From: Bacteroidaceae bacterium
GTDB taxonomy: Bacteria > Bacteroidota > Bacteroidia > Bacteroidales > Bacteroidaceae
DNA: 51,615 bases
Assembly (NCBI GenBank): GCA_017559845.1
Contig: JAFYQQ010000080.1
Span: forward strand, 1-51,615
Direction: 5' to 3'
The notes below the pieces were generated by a model. That model saw only the letters and a program-made list of their open reading frames with translations, was not told the DNA's origin and ran no database searches. Each line of letters starts with the position of its first letter. Position 1 is the stretch's first letter. A program made the position numbers and the translations under genes. This document shows positions 1 to 8,805 of this stretch, one piece after another.

Positions 1-834
1 ACTCCTCCCAACAGAGAGGGAAAAGTGAATCCGGCCATTCTGGTGGCAGCCCGCATAGCCGGTGTCGGCCGCATTTATAAGATTGGCGGTGTGCAGGCAA
101 TCGGTGCGATGGCATACGGAACGGAAAGTGTTCCCAAGGTGTACAAGATCTTCGGTCCCGGAAACCAGTACGTGATGTGTGCCAAGCAGCAGGTAAGCCT
201 GCATGATGTGGCCATAGACATGCCTGCCGGTCCCAGCGAGGTTTGTGTGTTGGCCGACGAAAGCTGCAATCCAGCCTTTGTGGCGGCAGACTTGTTGAGC
301 CAGGCCGAACATGGCGCGGACAGCCAGGTGTTGCTCATTACCACAAGTGCTGAACTGATTCCTGCCGTACAGGAAGAACTGACACGACAGTTGGATTTGC
401 TCCCTCGTGCCGAAATCGCCAGCAAGGCTTTGGAGAACAGTAAAATAGTTCTGGTGCATACTGCAGATGAGATGATGGAACTCTCCAACGACTATGCGCC
501 CGAACATTTGATTATTGAGACAAAAGATTATATGCAGATGGCCGCAAAGGTGATCAATGCCGGAAGCGTCTTTCTGGGACATTGGACTCCCGAGAGCGCT
601 GGAGATTACGCAAGCGGAACCAACCATACGCTTCCCACACATGGATATGCTGTTGCCTATAATGGAGTGAATCTGGACAGTTATATGCGAAAGGTCACTT
701 TCCAGCACATCACCCCCGAAGGTGTCAGCCACATTGGTCCGGCTGTGGCCTGTATGGCACAGGGCGAAATGCTGGATGCCCACAGCAATGCCATGACCTT
801 GCGTATGGACGAAGTAAATAAGATGAAGAAATGA
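1..834 (+). CDS. hisD: Histidinol dehydrogenase, C-terminal part (5' end outside window)
   Basis: HisD carries out the last two steps of histidine synthesis, oxidising L-histidinol to L-histidine with NAD+ and zinc in the cytosol. The reading frame is open from base 1, so about 277 residues of a roughly 430-residue enzyme are present and the start lies upstream. Visible family blocks are [27 protein letters not shown] (zinc-ligand Gln/His region), APEHL (catalytic Glu-His pair), [13 protein letters not shown] and a C-terminal HSNAMTLR. The stop overlaps the hisC start by 4 bp (ATGA), so the genes are translationally coupled. Identification is firm from the motifs. Confidence 0.97.
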   Translation, partial: TPPNREGKVNPAILVAARIAGVGRIYKIGGVQAIGAMAYGTESVPKVYKIFGPGNQYVMCAKQQVSLHDVAIDMPAGPSEVCVLADESCNPAFVAADLLSQAEHGADSQVLLITTSAELIPAVQEELTRQLDLLPRAEIASKALENSKIVLVHTADEMMELSNDYAPEHLIIETKDYMQMAAKVINAGSVFLGHWTPESAGDYASGTNHTLPTHGYAVAYNGVNLDSYMRKVTFQHITPEGVSHIGPAVACMAQGEMLDAHSNAMTLRMDEVNKMKK

Positions 835-1868
835 AAGCATTGCAAGAACTCGTACGAGAGAATATATGGGCGCTGAAGCCCTATAGCTGTGCCCGTGACG
901 AATTTAAGGGTCGAGACGCACATGTGTTTCTGGATGCCAATGAAAGCCCTTACAATCAGGGTTTCAACCGTTATCCCGATCCCTTGCAGGAGTCGCTCAA
1001 GGTAAAGCTTTCGCGTCATAAAGGCGTACACCCCAGCCAGATTTTCTTGGGGAACGGAAGCGATGAGGCCATAGACCTTGTGTATCGCATCTTCTGCGAA
1101 CCTCATGTGGACAATGTGGTGGCCATTTCGCCCACCTACGGCATGTATGAGGTTTGTGCCGACATCAATGCGGTGGAGTACCGTAAGGTATCCCTTGATG
1201 CCGATTTCCAACTGAACGCACAGAACCTTTTGGCTGCCACGGACGACCATACCAAGGTAATCTGGATTTGCACTCCCAACAACCCCACTGGAAACGATTT
1301 GGATGCCCGTGCCATACAACAGGTACTTGAAAACTTCGGTGGAATAGTGGTTGTGGATGAGGCTTATTCAGACTTCTCGTCTTTCCCTGCTTTCCGCACC
1401 CAATTGCATAAGTATCCCAACCTGATTGTGCTCAATACCATGAGCAAGGCATGGGCTAGTGCAAGCATCCGTATGGGAATGGCTTTTGCCAGTCCGGAAA
1501 TCATCGGGCTCTTCAACAAGGTCAAATATCCCTATAACATAAACAAACTGACCCAAGACCATGCTTCGGCTTTGATTGACGATGCGTTCAAGGTTCAACG
1601 TTGGGTGGCTCAGATAAAGGAGGAAAGAGCGCACATGATTCCGGCCTTCAACGAGCTTCCCGTCTGTCTGAAGGTCTATCCCACAGGAGCCAACTTCTTC
1701 CTTGCAAAGGTGACAGATGCCGATGCCATCTACCATTATCTTGTGGATCGAGGAGTGATTGTCCGCAACCGCAACCGTGTGGAAATGTGCCAGGGTTGCT
1801 TGCGCATAACCATCGGTACGCCACAGGAGAATAACGAATTGTTGTCCGCTTTACGCCAATACAAATGA
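831..1868 (+). CDS. hisC: Histidinol-phosphate aminotransferase
   Basis: HisC is a PLP-dependent fold-type I aminotransferase that converts imidazole-acetol phosphate and glutamate to histidinol phosphate. At 345 residues it has normal family length. It shows the N-terminal LDANESPYN substrate block, [27 protein letters not shown], and the PLP Schiff-base lysine in TMSKAWASA near residue 206. The start overlaps the hisD stop by 4 bp and the stop overlaps the hisB start by 4 bp. This is a tightly packed hisD-hisC-hisB operon, and hisG would be expected just outside the window. Nothing in the gene looks abnormal. Confidence 0.96.
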   Translation: MKALQELVRENIWALKPYSCARDEFKGRDAHVFLDANESPYNQGFNRYPDPLQESLKVKLSRHKGVHPSQIFLGNGSDEAIDLVYRIFCEPHVDNVVAISPTYGMYEVCADINAVEYRKVSLDADFQLNAQNLLAATDDHTKVIWICTPNNPTGNDLDARAIQQVLENFGGIVVVDEAYSDFSSFPAFRTQLHKYPNLIVLNTMSKAWASASIRMGMAFASPEIIGLFNKVKYPYNINKLTQDHASALIDDAFKVQRWVAQIKEERAHMIPAFNELPVCLKVYPTGANFFLAKVTDADAIYHYLVDRGVIVRNRNRVEMCQGCLRITIGTPQENNELLSALRQYK

Positions 1869-2929
1869 AAAGAGTATTATTTATAGACCGTGACGGAACC
1901 ATATTGGAAGAACCGGCGGACGAACAGATTGACAGCTTTGAGAAGTTCCGCTTTCTGCCTGGAGTCATTACTTCCCTTCATTTCCTGCGCCAGCATACCG
2001 ATTATGAACTGGTGATGGTGAGCAATCAGGATGGTTTGGGAACGGCCAGTTATCCCGAGGAAGACTTCTGGCCCACACACAACCTGATGCTTCAGGTGCT
2101 TGAAAGTGCTGGTGTCACTTTTGATGCCATACATATTGACCGCAGTTTCCCTGAAGACAATCTTCCCACGCGCAAACCCGGAACTGCCATGCTGACCGAC
2201 TATATGAATGGAGCGTATGATTTGGCCAACAGTTGGGTGATAGGGGACAGGGCAACCGATGCCCAACTTGCCGTCAATTTGGGTTGCAAGAGCCTCATTC
2301 TGAATGAACAATACAACTGGGAACGCATTACGGAAATACTTTTTGCCGGAGAACGTACGGCCGAGGTGGTGCGTAAGACCCATGAGACGGACATCCGTGT
2401 TTGGGTGAATCTGGACGGAAACGGAAAGAGCCAGATTAATACGGGCTTAGGCTTCTTTGACCACATGCTCGAACAGATTGCAAAACATGGCATGATTGAC
2501 CTTGAAATCACCTGCCATGGCGATTTGCATGTGGACGAACACCACACCATTGAAGATACCGGACTGGCGTTGGGCGAATGCTTGCGCAAAGCCCTTGGTG
2601 ACAAGCGTGGAATCGAACGCTATGGCTACTGCCTGCCCATGGACGATTGTCTCTGTCAGGTGGCTTTGGATTTCGGTGGCCGTCCTTGGCTGGTTTGGGA
2701 TGCCATGTTCAAACGTGAAAGGGTGGGTGAGATGCCTACTGAAATGTTCCTCCATTTCTTCAAGAGCCTTTCAGACAGCGCACTTATGAACTTGAACATA
2801 AAGGCAGAGGGCGAAAACGAACACCACAAGATTGAAGGCATCTTCAAGGCCTTTGCCCGAAGCGTGCGTATGGCTGTCCGTCGGGATGTCACCCATTTCC
2901 ATCTGCCCAGCAGCAAAGGTGTGTTGTAA
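1865..2929 (+). CDS. hisB: Bifunctional histidinol-phosphatase / imidazoleglycerol-phosphate dehydratase
   Basis: This is a fused HisB of 354 residues, the same layout as the enterobacterial enzyme. Residues 1 to about 165 are a HAD-family phosphatase with FIDRDGTI (nucleophile Asp and partner Asp), a VSNQDG motif and a late [10 protein letters not shown] block. The C-terminal half is the dehydratase, with [23 protein letters not shown] and [11 protein letters not shown], which supply the metal-binding His and Glu residues. The protein thus covers two steps of histidine synthesis that flank the HisC reaction. The ATGA overlap with hisC implies coupling. Downstream, the 64-bp gap to recR carries three phased short repeats (2937-2991). 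Confidence 0.96.
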   Translation: MKRVLFIDRDGTILEEPADEQIDSFEKFRFLPGVITSLHFLRQHTDYELVMVSNQDGLGTASYPEEDFWPTHNLMLQVLESAGVTFDAIHIDRSFPEDNLPTRKPGTAMLTDYMNGAYDLANSWVIGDRATDAQLAVNLGCKSLILNEQYNWERITEILFAGERTAEVVRKTHETDIRVWVNLDGNGKSQINTGLGFFDHMLEQIAKHGMIDLEITCHGDLHVDEHHTIEDTGLALGECLRKALGDKRGIERYGYCLPMDDCLCQVALDFGGRPWLVWDAMFKRERVGEMPTEMFLHFFKSLSDSALMNLNIKAEGENEHHKIEGIFKAFARSVRMAVRRDVTHFHLPSSKGVL

Positions 2930-2936
2930 GGACAAG

Positions 2937-2991
2937 CATAAGTTATCATAAAGAGAGACATAAGTTATTATATAAGGTATACATAAGTAAT
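2937..2991. repeat. Three phased cataag-type short repeats between hisB and recR
   Basis: The 10-mer CATAAGTTAT occurs at 2937 and 2959, and a variant CATAAGTAAT at 2982, giving spacings of 22 and 23 bp. The first two contain the dyad ATAA-G-TTAT. The repeats fill almost the whole gap between hisB and recR. The pitch resembles the larger arrays at 22880 and 38956, although the sequence is different. Function is unknown. Confidence 0.6.
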
Positions 2992-2993
2992 GT

Positions 2994-3611
2994 ATGAGTT
3001 TTTCACAACAGTATCCTTCAACCTTGCTCCAACATGCGGTCAATGAAATGAGCCGCTTGCCCGGAATCGGCCGCAAGTCTGCATTGAGGTTGGTGCTCCA
3101 CATGCTTCGGATGGACCCCAATCAGGTGGACTCACTGGCCGGTAGCCTCACCCATTTGGTGCATGAGGTCAGATACTGCCGTGTGTGCCACAATATTTCC
3201 GATGTGGAGACATGTGCCATCTGTGCCGACAGCCATAGAGATGCCGGTATGGTGTGTGTGGTGGAGAACGTACAGGATGTGATGGCCATAGAACAGACAC
3301 AACAGTACAGAGGCTTGTATCATGTGCTTGGTGGCGTCATCAGCCCGATGGATGGAATCGGCCCCTCAAATCTTGAAATCCAAAGTCTTATAGAACGTGT
3401 GCAGGCCGGTGGTGTAAAGGAGGTGATACTGGCATTAAGTCCAACAATGGAGGGCGATACCACAAACTTCTACATCTATCGCAAATTGCAGGATACGGGT
3501 GTGGCCGTAACGGTAATTGCCCGAGGTGTGGCACAGAATGATGAGCTGCAATATACGGATGAGGTAACTCTGGGGCGTGCCCTTTTGGGACGTACCCCAT
3601 ATTCTACATAA
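2994..3611 (+). CDS. recR: Recombination mediator protein RecR
   Basis: RecR is the 205-residue partner of RecF/RecO that helps load RecA at gaps in damaged DNA. The sequence shows the N-terminal helix-hairpin-helix region ([12 protein letters not shown] near residues 22-33), a four-cysteine zinc finger (CRVCHN and CAICAD near residues 58-74) and a Toprim domain beginning [14 protein letters not shown], ending in the conserved TLGRALLGR tail. The ATG at 2994 gives the usual N-terminus. It lies 64 bp after hisB in the same direction and may be read from the his operon. No promoter of its own was recognised, and the gap holds only the phased repeats. Confidence 0.97.
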   Translation: MSFSQQYPSTLLQHAVNEMSRLPGIGRKSALRLVLHMLRMDPNQVDSLAGSLTHLVHEVRYCRVCHNISDVETCAICADSHRDAGMVCVVENVQDVMAIEQTQQYRGLYHVLGGVISPMDGIGPSNLEIQSLIERVQAGGVKEVILALSPTMEGDTTNFYIYRKLQDTGVAVTVIARGVAQNDELQYTDEVTLGRALLGRTPYST

Positions 3612-3639
3612 ACAAAAACAAAGAAATATTATTATAAAT

Positions 3640-3993
3640 ATGTCACGCAAGAACCTTGTTCTCACATTTGTTTTCATGTGCGTTACCACAGCAATAGTGG
3701 CTGTTGTCCTTGAAATCCAAACAAGTCATAACGGTCCCATTCTTGATGTTTCTGCCGTTCCTAATATGGCTTACGCTTATTCCATTGTGTGTGCCCTCTC
3801 TACCATTGTGAGCACCTTCTTTGCCATCCGCCAAAGGAATAGTTGGAATCCTTTGTTGCTTTTGGGCATGCTGGATTCGGCTGCAGTCCTTATAGTGCTG
3901 GATTATTATATGTTTTATGATGCCAACCTGCTCGCTTGCCTGCTTATTCTGGCTGCTGCATCGTTGTTTGTGGTATTAAGGAAAGAATCGTAA
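3640..3993 (+). CDS. Small four-helix membrane protein, unknown function
   Basis: This 117-residue protein is not recognised. It is predicted to be mostly membrane: hydrophobic stretches lie near residues 6-26, 45-65, 70-92 and 96-115, with short charged connections. An in-frame ATG at 3577 overlaps recR, but the start at 3640 (MSRKNL) leaves a normal basic N-terminus before the first helix and is preferred. The stop is immediately followed by the ATG of the glycosyltransferase at 3994, so the two are probably co-translated. A role linked to envelope glycan synthesis is possible from position only. Confidence 0.75.
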   Translation: MSRKNLVLTFVFMCVTTAIVAVVLEIQTSHNGPILDVSAVPNMAYAYSIVCALSTIVSTFFAIRQRNSWNPLLLLGMLDSAAVLIVLDYYMFYDANLLACLLILAAASLFVVLRKES

Positions 3994-5058
3994 ATGGAAC
4001 CCGTGAAGCTTAGTGTTGTCATTGTCAGTTATAATGTGCGTTACCATCTGGAGCAGTGTCTTCATTCGGTACAACGCGCCCTCCTTGGAATCAATGCCGA
4101 GGTGTGGGTGGTGGACAATGCCAGTACAGACGGAAGTGTGGAGTACCTGCAGCCTCGCTTTCCCTGGGTAAGGTTCATTGCTAATGCGGAAAATCTGGGC
4201 TTTTCACGCGCCAACAATCTTGCCATCAGGAAAAGCTCGGGCGAATATGTCTTACTGCTGAATCCCGATACCATTGTGGCGGAAGACACTTTGCGTGTGT
4301 GTCTCAATTTTCTTGACTCTCATCCTGAGGTGGGGGCCACTGGTGTGCGCATGCTTCATCCCGATGGACGTTTCGCTCCGGAAAGCCGCAGAGGACTGCC
4401 CACTCCCTTTACCAGTTTCTGCAAGATGTCCGGTTTGGGCACGCTTTTCCCCAACAGCCGGATCTTTGGCCGTTATTATATGCGTTATCTCGACCCGGAG
4501 AAACCCAATCCCATTGAGGTGATTTCCGGTGCTTTCAATATGATTCGCAAAAGGGCGCTTGACCAGATTGGTCTGCTCGACGAAGACTTTTTCATGTATG
4601 GCGAGGATATTGATTTGAGCTACCGTTTGCTTCAGGGAGGATGGCAGAATTATTATCTTCCCTGCCTTATCCTGCATTATAAGGGCGAAAGCACGGAAAA
4701 GAGCAGTTACCGTTATGTGCATGTGTTCTATGAAGCCATGCTCATTTTCTTCAACAAACATTATGGCAAGCGGCATTATCTCTTGGGGCAGTTCATTCGT
4801 TTGGCTGTTTATGTACGTGCTCTGATTGATATGTGGCAACGTCTTGTACAACGCATCCGCACACGTCTGCATTGTCCAGTCCGATATGCCGTCCCAGGTT
4901 ATGTCCGCTTTGATTTTGACAACACCACGGTCAAGGAAATGCTGGAGCGCCTGCACAACCAGCCGCATGGAAAGCGTCTTTGGATTGAAACCTTCTCCCG
5001 TGCCACAGGTAAGGTAATCCGTCCGGGTGAAGTGTTGGATTGGGAGGGAGAGTCATGA
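3994..5058 (+). CDS. GT2-family glycosyltransferase (rhamnosyltransferase-like)
   Basis: This 354-residue protein has a GT-A fold family 2 glycosyltransferase domain in its first 240 residues: SVVIVSYNVRYHLEQCL at the start, VVDNASTDGSVE, ENLGFSRANNLA, LLLNPDT (DxD-like metal site) and GAFNMIRKRALDQIGLLDE followed by FMYGEDIDLSYRL. This pattern matches the subgroup annotated as rhamnosyl or O-antigen side-chain transferases. Donor and acceptor cannot be read from sequence. The C-terminal 110 residues are basic and may associate with the membrane. It follows the small membrane protein with no gap and overlaps the GNAT start (ATGA), suggesting a three-gene unit. Confidence 0.88.
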   Translation: MEPVKLSVVIVSYNVRYHLEQCLHSVQRALLGINAEVWVVDNASTDGSVEYLQPRFPWVRFIANAENLGFSRANNLAIRKSSGEYVLLLNPDTIVAEDTLRVCLNFLDSHPEVGATGVRMLHPDGRFAPESRRGLPTPFTSFCKMSGLGTLFPNSRIFGRYYMRYLDPEKPNPIEVISGAFNMIRKRALDQIGLLDEDFFMYGEDIDLSYRLLQGGWQNYYLPCLILHYKGESTEKSSYRYVHVFYEAMLIFFNKHYGKRHYLLGQFIRLAVYVRALIDMWQRLVQRIRTRLHCPVRYAVPGYVRFDFDNTTVKEMLERLHNQPHGKRLWIETFSRATGKVIRPGEVLDWEGES

Positions 5059-5576
5059 TGCTCAGGGGAAAGCGCGTCAGTCTGCGGGCGGTAGAACCTG
5101 AAGACCTCGACTTGATGTATCGCATAGAGAACGATACGGAAATCTGGAAGTATGGCACGGCCAATGTCCCTTATTCACGTTATGCGTTGAGACGTTACAT
5201 CGAAGAGACAACTTGCGACATTTATGTGGATGGCAGGTTGCGTCTGGTGATTGTAGATGCAAGCGGAACCTCTTTGGGTTTCATTGACTTGCAGAATCTT
5301 GACGCGCGCAACAGACGGGCGGAAGTGGGTATAGCCCTCTTGTCCGAATGGCAGGGACAACATTATGGAATCGAGGCCATGGAACTCTTGCTCCACTATG
5401 CCACCCACCATCTCCATCTGCATCAGCTCTATGCCATTGTTTCGGATGAGAACCGTGCGGCCATGCGCATGTTTCTGCAAACAAAATTCAAGCCATCCGG
5501 AACCTTGTCCGAATGGCTTTATAATGGTGCGTCCGGTTATGCGGACGCTTCTCTTCTTACTCGTATTTTGGATTAG
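5055..5576 (+). CDS. GNAT-family N-acetyltransferase (RimJ/RimL-like)
   Basis: A GNAT acetyltransferase of about 173 residues. It has the N-terminal block LRGKRVSLRAVEPEDL, a central strand LGFIDLQNLDARNRRAEVGI and an acetyl-CoA loop region in the sequence EWQGQHYGIEAMELLL, followed by LYAIVSDENRAAMRMF. These are typical of the RimJ/RimL branch, which modifies protein N-termini or small amines. The substrate is unknown. The start at 5055 overlaps the preceding stop by 4 bp and is preceded by a purine-rich gggagggagag stretch. The 3' end overlaps the pheS stop by 3 bp in a tail-to-tail arrangement with no space for a terminator. Confidence 0.85.
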   Translation: MMLRGKRVSLRAVEPEDLDLMYRIENDTEIWKYGTANVPYSRYALRRYIEETTCDIYVDGRLRLVIVDASGTSLGFIDLQNLDARNRRAEVGIALLSEWQGQHYGIEAMELLLHYATHHLHLHQLYAIVSDENRAAMRMFLQTKFKPSGTLSEWLYNGASGYADASLLTRILD

Positions 5577-6592
5577 TTCGCGCTTGTGAACTCGTCCAGG
5601 AAACGAATGTCGTTTTCCGAGAACATACGCAAGTCCTTTACCTGGAACTTCAGGTTGGTGATGCGCTCAATACCCATACCGAAGGCATAACCGGTGTATT
5701 GTGTGCTGTCTATGCCGTTGGCTTCCAATACGGCAGGATCCACCATTCCGCAACCTAAGATTTCCACCCAACCGGTGTGCTTGCAGAAGGAACATCCCTT
5801 TCCACCACACAGGTGGCAGCTGATGTCCATCTCGGCACTGGGTTCTGTGAAGGGGAAGTAGCTGGGACGCAGACGGATCTTGGTCTCGGGACCGAACATT
5901 TCCTGTGCGAAAAGCAGCAACACTTGTTTGAGGTCTGTGAAAGACACGCCACGGTCAATGTAAAGACCTTCCACCTGATGGAAGAAACAGTGGGCGCGGG
6001 CAGAGATGGCCTCGTTACGGTAGACACGTCCGGGGCAGATGACACGGATGGGGGGCTGCTGGCTTTCCATCACACGGGCCTGCACACTGCTGGTGTGGCT
6101 GCGGAGGATGATGTCTGGGCGGCTTTCCACAAAGAAGGTGTCCTGCATGTCTCGTGCGGGATGGTCATCGGCAAAGTTCATGCTGCTGTACACGTGCCAG
6201 TCGTCTTCCACTTCGGGACCTTCTGCCAGTGTGAATCCCAGTCGGCTGAAGATGTCCACAATCTCGTTCTTTACGATGGTCAGCGGATGGCGTGTGCCCA
6301 ATGGAATGGGGTAGGGGGTGCGGGTAAGGTCAACTGCCGGACCGGCTGCAGCCTGTACGGAAGCCTCAGCCTTCAGTTGGGCAATCTTTTCCTGGGCAAT
6401 TGTCTTCAGCTCGTTGATGCGCATGCCCACTTCCTTCTTCTGCTCTGCGGGCACGTTGCGGAAGTCGTTCATCAGTGCGGTAATCTCGCCCTTTTTACTC
6501 AGGTATTTGATACGAAGTGCCTCGGCCTCTTCGGGGCTTCCGGCTTGCAGGGCGGCAATCTCCTGCTTCAGTTTCTCTATCTTTTCTATCAT
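5573..6592 (-). CDS. pheS: Phenylalanyl-tRNA synthetase alpha subunit
   Basis: PheS is the catalytic subunit of the class II alpha2-beta2 synthetase that charges tRNA-Phe. At 339 residues it has the usual length. An N-terminal coiled-coil tRNA-binding arm (about residues 1-85) is followed by the core, with HPLTIVKNEI, the motif 2 region DDHPARDMQDTFF, HQVEGLYID and the motif 3 stretch GMGIERITNLKF. Two CxxC-type pairs (CHLCGGKGC, FCKHTG) form a zinc-like insertion common in this lineage. pheT is not adjacent, which is usual in Bacteroidetes. A -7 promoter element lies 41-48 bp upstream. The gene converges on the GNAT gene with a 3-bp overlap. Confidence 0.97.
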   Translation of the reverse strand: MIEKIEKLKQEIAALQAGSPEEAEALRIKYLSKKGEITALMNDFRNVPAEQKKEVGMRINELKTIAQEKIAQLKAEASVQAAAGPAVDLTRTPYPIPLGTRHPLTIVKNEIVDIFSRLGFTLAEGPEVEDDWHVYSSMNFADDHPARDMQDTFFVESRPDIILRSHTSSVQARVMESQQPPIRVICPGRVYRNEAISARAHCFFHQVEGLYIDRGVSFTDLKQVLLLFAQEMFGPETKIRLRPSYFPFTEPSAEMDISCHLCGGKGCSFCKHTGWVEILGCGMVDPAVLEANGIDSTQYTGYAFGMGIERITNLKFQVKDLRMFSENDIRFLDEFTSAN

Positions 6593-6632
6593 ATTGATTG
6601 ATGTTTTTTCTCCTTTGTATCCAAAATTTGTG

Positions 6633-6640
6633 CAAAGGTA
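6633..6640 (-). promoter_or_regulatory. -7 element (TAccTTTG) for pheS
   Basis: On the minus strand the sequence reads TACCTTTG, matching the Bacteroidetes -7 consensus TAnnTTTG, 41 bp before the pheS ATG. No clear -33 TTTG was seen at the usual spacing. Confidence 0.55.
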
Positions 6641-6683
6641 ATCATTTCTTGCCGAAAACGAGTGCTATATGAATTTAAAATTG

Positions 6684-6691
6684 TACTTTTG
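6684..6691 (+). promoter_or_regulatory. -7 element (TActTTTG) for the lipoprotein-murB pair
   Basis: TACTTTTG matches the TAnnTTTG consensus and lies 22 bp before the ATG at 6714. It is divergent from the pheS element 43 bp away. No convincing -33 box was found. Confidence 0.5.
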
Positions 6692-6713
6692 CACGATTTT
6701 TATAACGTATCAG

Positions 6714-7574
6714 ATGAGTAACATCGGTAAGGTTTTGCGTTTTCTCTTTTTGTGTGGGTGCGTGTTGGCGGTTGCCTGCACACCACGGGAACAGCATACA
6801 GCAGAAACCTGTGTGCAGGATACCTTGTCTGTTGATACGTTCCAGACAGATACGCTTCTTCTCTTTGAACAAGATGAGGAAGAGGATTTTCGTAGAGATT
6901 CGCTCTATGTGGAATATTTCGATGATTTCCTTTATTCTTTCGGGCACGATTCACTCTTCCGTCGCAGAAGAGTGCGTTTCCCCTTTCTTTATATCAGCAG
7001 TACAGGCGACTCTGTAGAAGTCTCTTCGCGTGATTGGGGAGGCGACTTTGCTTTCCTGCAACAGGATTTCTATACGGTTTTCTACAACACACAGTCCCAG
7101 ATAGAAGAGACCAAGGCCTTGTCCAACGATACTGTTGTGGTTGAGCGTATCGACCTCGATTCGCTCATGCTCACCTCGTACCGCTTCATTCGCAAGAAAG
7201 GTTCATGGCGGCTCCATCAGCAGCAGGACTTCTATGTGCAGGGTAGCCAGCTTGCCGATTTTCTGGTCTTCTACCGCCAGTTCAGCACCGACAGCATTTT
7301 CCAGCAGTCCAGCATTGCACAGCCTCTTCATTTCTGCATGGAAGACCCGGACGATGAAATGGAAGTGATCGAGGGCACCATTGATGCCACACAATGGTTC
7401 TCTTTCTGCCCCGAAGTGCCATTGGGAATCATATCAAACATCCGATACGGACAGACCTATGACATGCCGCAACGCATTGTCATGCAGAAGTGCGCCCAGG
7501 GAAGCGGTTTTATGGAAATCTTCAATTTTGAGAAAGCCGACGGACTCTGGCGTCTAACCTCTTACGAAAACTGA
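6714..7574 (+). CDS. DUF4348-like lipoprotein, unknown function
   Basis: A 286-residue predicted lipoprotein. The N-terminus MSNIGKVLRFLFLCGCVLAV leads to a lipobox ending AVAC at Cys near residue 22, followed by an acidic, Asp-rich linker. The rest is soluble and rich in Asp, Phe and Ser. It resembles the Bacteroidetes DUF4348 lipoproteins, an assignment from overall appearance that needs a profile search. An earlier in-frame ATG at 6669 would put 15 residues ahead of the signal peptide and overlaps the -7 box, so 6714 is chosen. murB begins 3 bp after its stop, so both are probably expressed from the promoter at 6684. Confidence 0.75.
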   Translation: MSNIGKVLRFLFLCGCVLAVACTPREQHTAETCVQDTLSVDTFQTDTLLLFEQDEEEDFRRDSLYVEYFDDFLYSFGHDSLFRRRRVRFPFLYISSTGDSVEVSSRDWGGDFAFLQQDFYTVFYNTQSQIEETKALSNDTVVVERIDLDSLMLTSYRFIRKKGSWRLHQQQDFYVQGSQLADFLVFYRQFSTDSIFQQSSIAQPLHFCMEDPDDEMEVIEGTIDATQWFSFCPEVPLGIISNIRYGQTYDMPQRIVMQKCAQGSGFMEIFNFEKADGLWRLTSYEN

Positions 7575-7577
7575 TGT

Positions 7578-8630
7578 ATGAATGAAATAAAACCTCAGCT
7601 TCATTATTCCCTTCTCGCACACAATACATTCGGCATACAGGCTCATGCCGATTGTTTTATTCAATACACATCCGTTGAACAGCTCTTGCAGGCCATTGCC
7701 TGTTATCGTGAGTATTATGCGGGCCGTCCCCTGCTTCACATCGGTGGCGGCAGCAACTTACTTTTCATGCAGGATTTCCCCGGTGTTATCCTTCATTCTG
7801 CCATTGAGGGCGTAGAGTTGCTTTCCCAGGAAGAAGAGCGGGTGCTGGTGCGAGTGGGAGCCGGAATGAACTGGGACAGCTGGGTGGAATACAGCCTTTC
7901 CCAGGGGTGGTACGGACTGGAAAACCTCTCGCTCATTCCCGGTGAGGTGGGAGCGTCTGCCGTCCAGAACATCGGGGCTTATGGTGCCGAGGCTGCCCAA
8001 TTTATCAGAAAGGTGGAGTGTGTGGATCTCTCGGACGGAAGTTTGCGCACTTTTGATGTGGAAGAATGTGATTATGGCTATCGTCACAGCGTCTTCAAGA
8101 CCCTCCATCGAGGCCGTTATGCCGTCACCCATGTACAGTTTGCCCTTTCGCTCCGTTTCTCTCCCAATCTGTCTTATCACGGACTCACATCTGCCTTGCA
8201 GGAAAGCGGAAAGACAGCAGCCAACCTCACTGCACAGGACATCAGGCAGACGGTGATTGCGGTTCGCCGGCAGAAACTGCCCGATCCCGAGGTGCAGGGT
8301 AATGCAGGCAGTTTCTTCATGAATCCCGTGGTGCCTGTTTCGCTTTACAACCGCTTGAAGGAATCCCACGCCACCATTCCCTGCTACAGGGTGGACGAGG
8401 ACAATGTCAAGATTCCAGCCGCATGGCTCATCGAACAGTGCGGTTGGAAGGGCCGTTCCCTGGGCAAGGCCGCTGTCCATGCCCGTCAGCCCCTGGTACT
8501 GGTCAATGCCGGAGGAGCCTCCGGTCAGGACATCATGGAACTTTGCCGATGCGTGCAAGCCGATGTTCGTGAACGGTTCGGTATTGCGCTGCAGCCCGAA
8601 GTAATGATTCTATCCAACTTTTGCATTTAA
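7578..8630 (+). CDS. murB: UDP-N-acetylenolpyruvoylglucosamine reductase
   Basis: MurB is the FAD enzyme that reduces UDP-GlcNAc-enolpyruvate to UDP-MurNAc with NADPH, the second committed step of peptidoglycan precursor synthesis. At 350 residues this is the long type I (E. coli-like) form. Key blocks are HNTFGIQAHA, the FAD-binding IGGGSNLLF, IPGEVGASAVQNIGAYGAE, the active-site NAGSFFMNP (proton-donor Ser) and EQCGWKGRSLG near the C-terminus. It starts 3 bp after the lipoprotein stop. The 3' side runs directly into the REP-like element at 8650. Confidence 0.97.
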   Translation: MNEIKPQLHYSLLAHNTFGIQAHADCFIQYTSVEQLLQAIACYREYYAGRPLLHIGGGSNLLFMQDFPGVILHSAIEGVELLSQEEERVLVRVGAGMNWDSWVEYSLSQGWYGLENLSLIPGEVGASAVQNIGAYGAEAAQFIRKVECVDLSDGSLRTFDVEECDYGYRHSVFKTLHRGRYAVTHVQFALSLRFSPNLSYHGLTSALQESGKTAANLTAQDIRQTVIAVRRQKLPDPEVQGNAGSFFMNPVVPVSLYNRLKESHATIPCYRVDEDNVKIPAAWLIEQCGWKGRSLGKAAVHARQPLVLVNAGGASGQDIMELCRCVQADVRERFGIALQPEVMILSNFCI

Positions 8631-8649
8631 ATTTAATGTCCAAACAACT

Positions 8650-8730
8650 TGTCATGCTGAACTCGTTTCAGCATCTGTCCGCGGTAGTGTGCTACTCGCT
8701 GTGAGATCCTGAAACAAGTTCAGGATGACA
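8650..8730. repeat. REP-like element, copy A (two palindromes)
   Basis: An 81-bp element with two strong hairpins. Bases 8654-8674 have 8-bp arms ATGCTGAA / TTCAGCAT. Bases 8706-8726 have 8-bp arms ATCCTGAA / TTCAGGAT. Both are bounded by GTCAT/ATGAC. An equivalent element occurs at 10724-10811 in the reverse orientation. The composition is that of widespread repetitive extragenic palindromes with a CTGAAC core, which are often reported after stop codons. It could also end transcription of murB. Confidence 0.85.
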
Positions 8731-8805
8731 GTGGAAACAAAAAGACGAATTGTGGAATACCAAGGTTAAGTTATTCTGCTTGCGAAACTTGAATTATCAT
8801 ATACA

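Noticed and set aside
5777..6601. A 274-codon plus-strand frame antisense to pheS
   Set aside because: The minus strand encodes a full-length PheS with class II motifs. The plus-strand frame has no domain.
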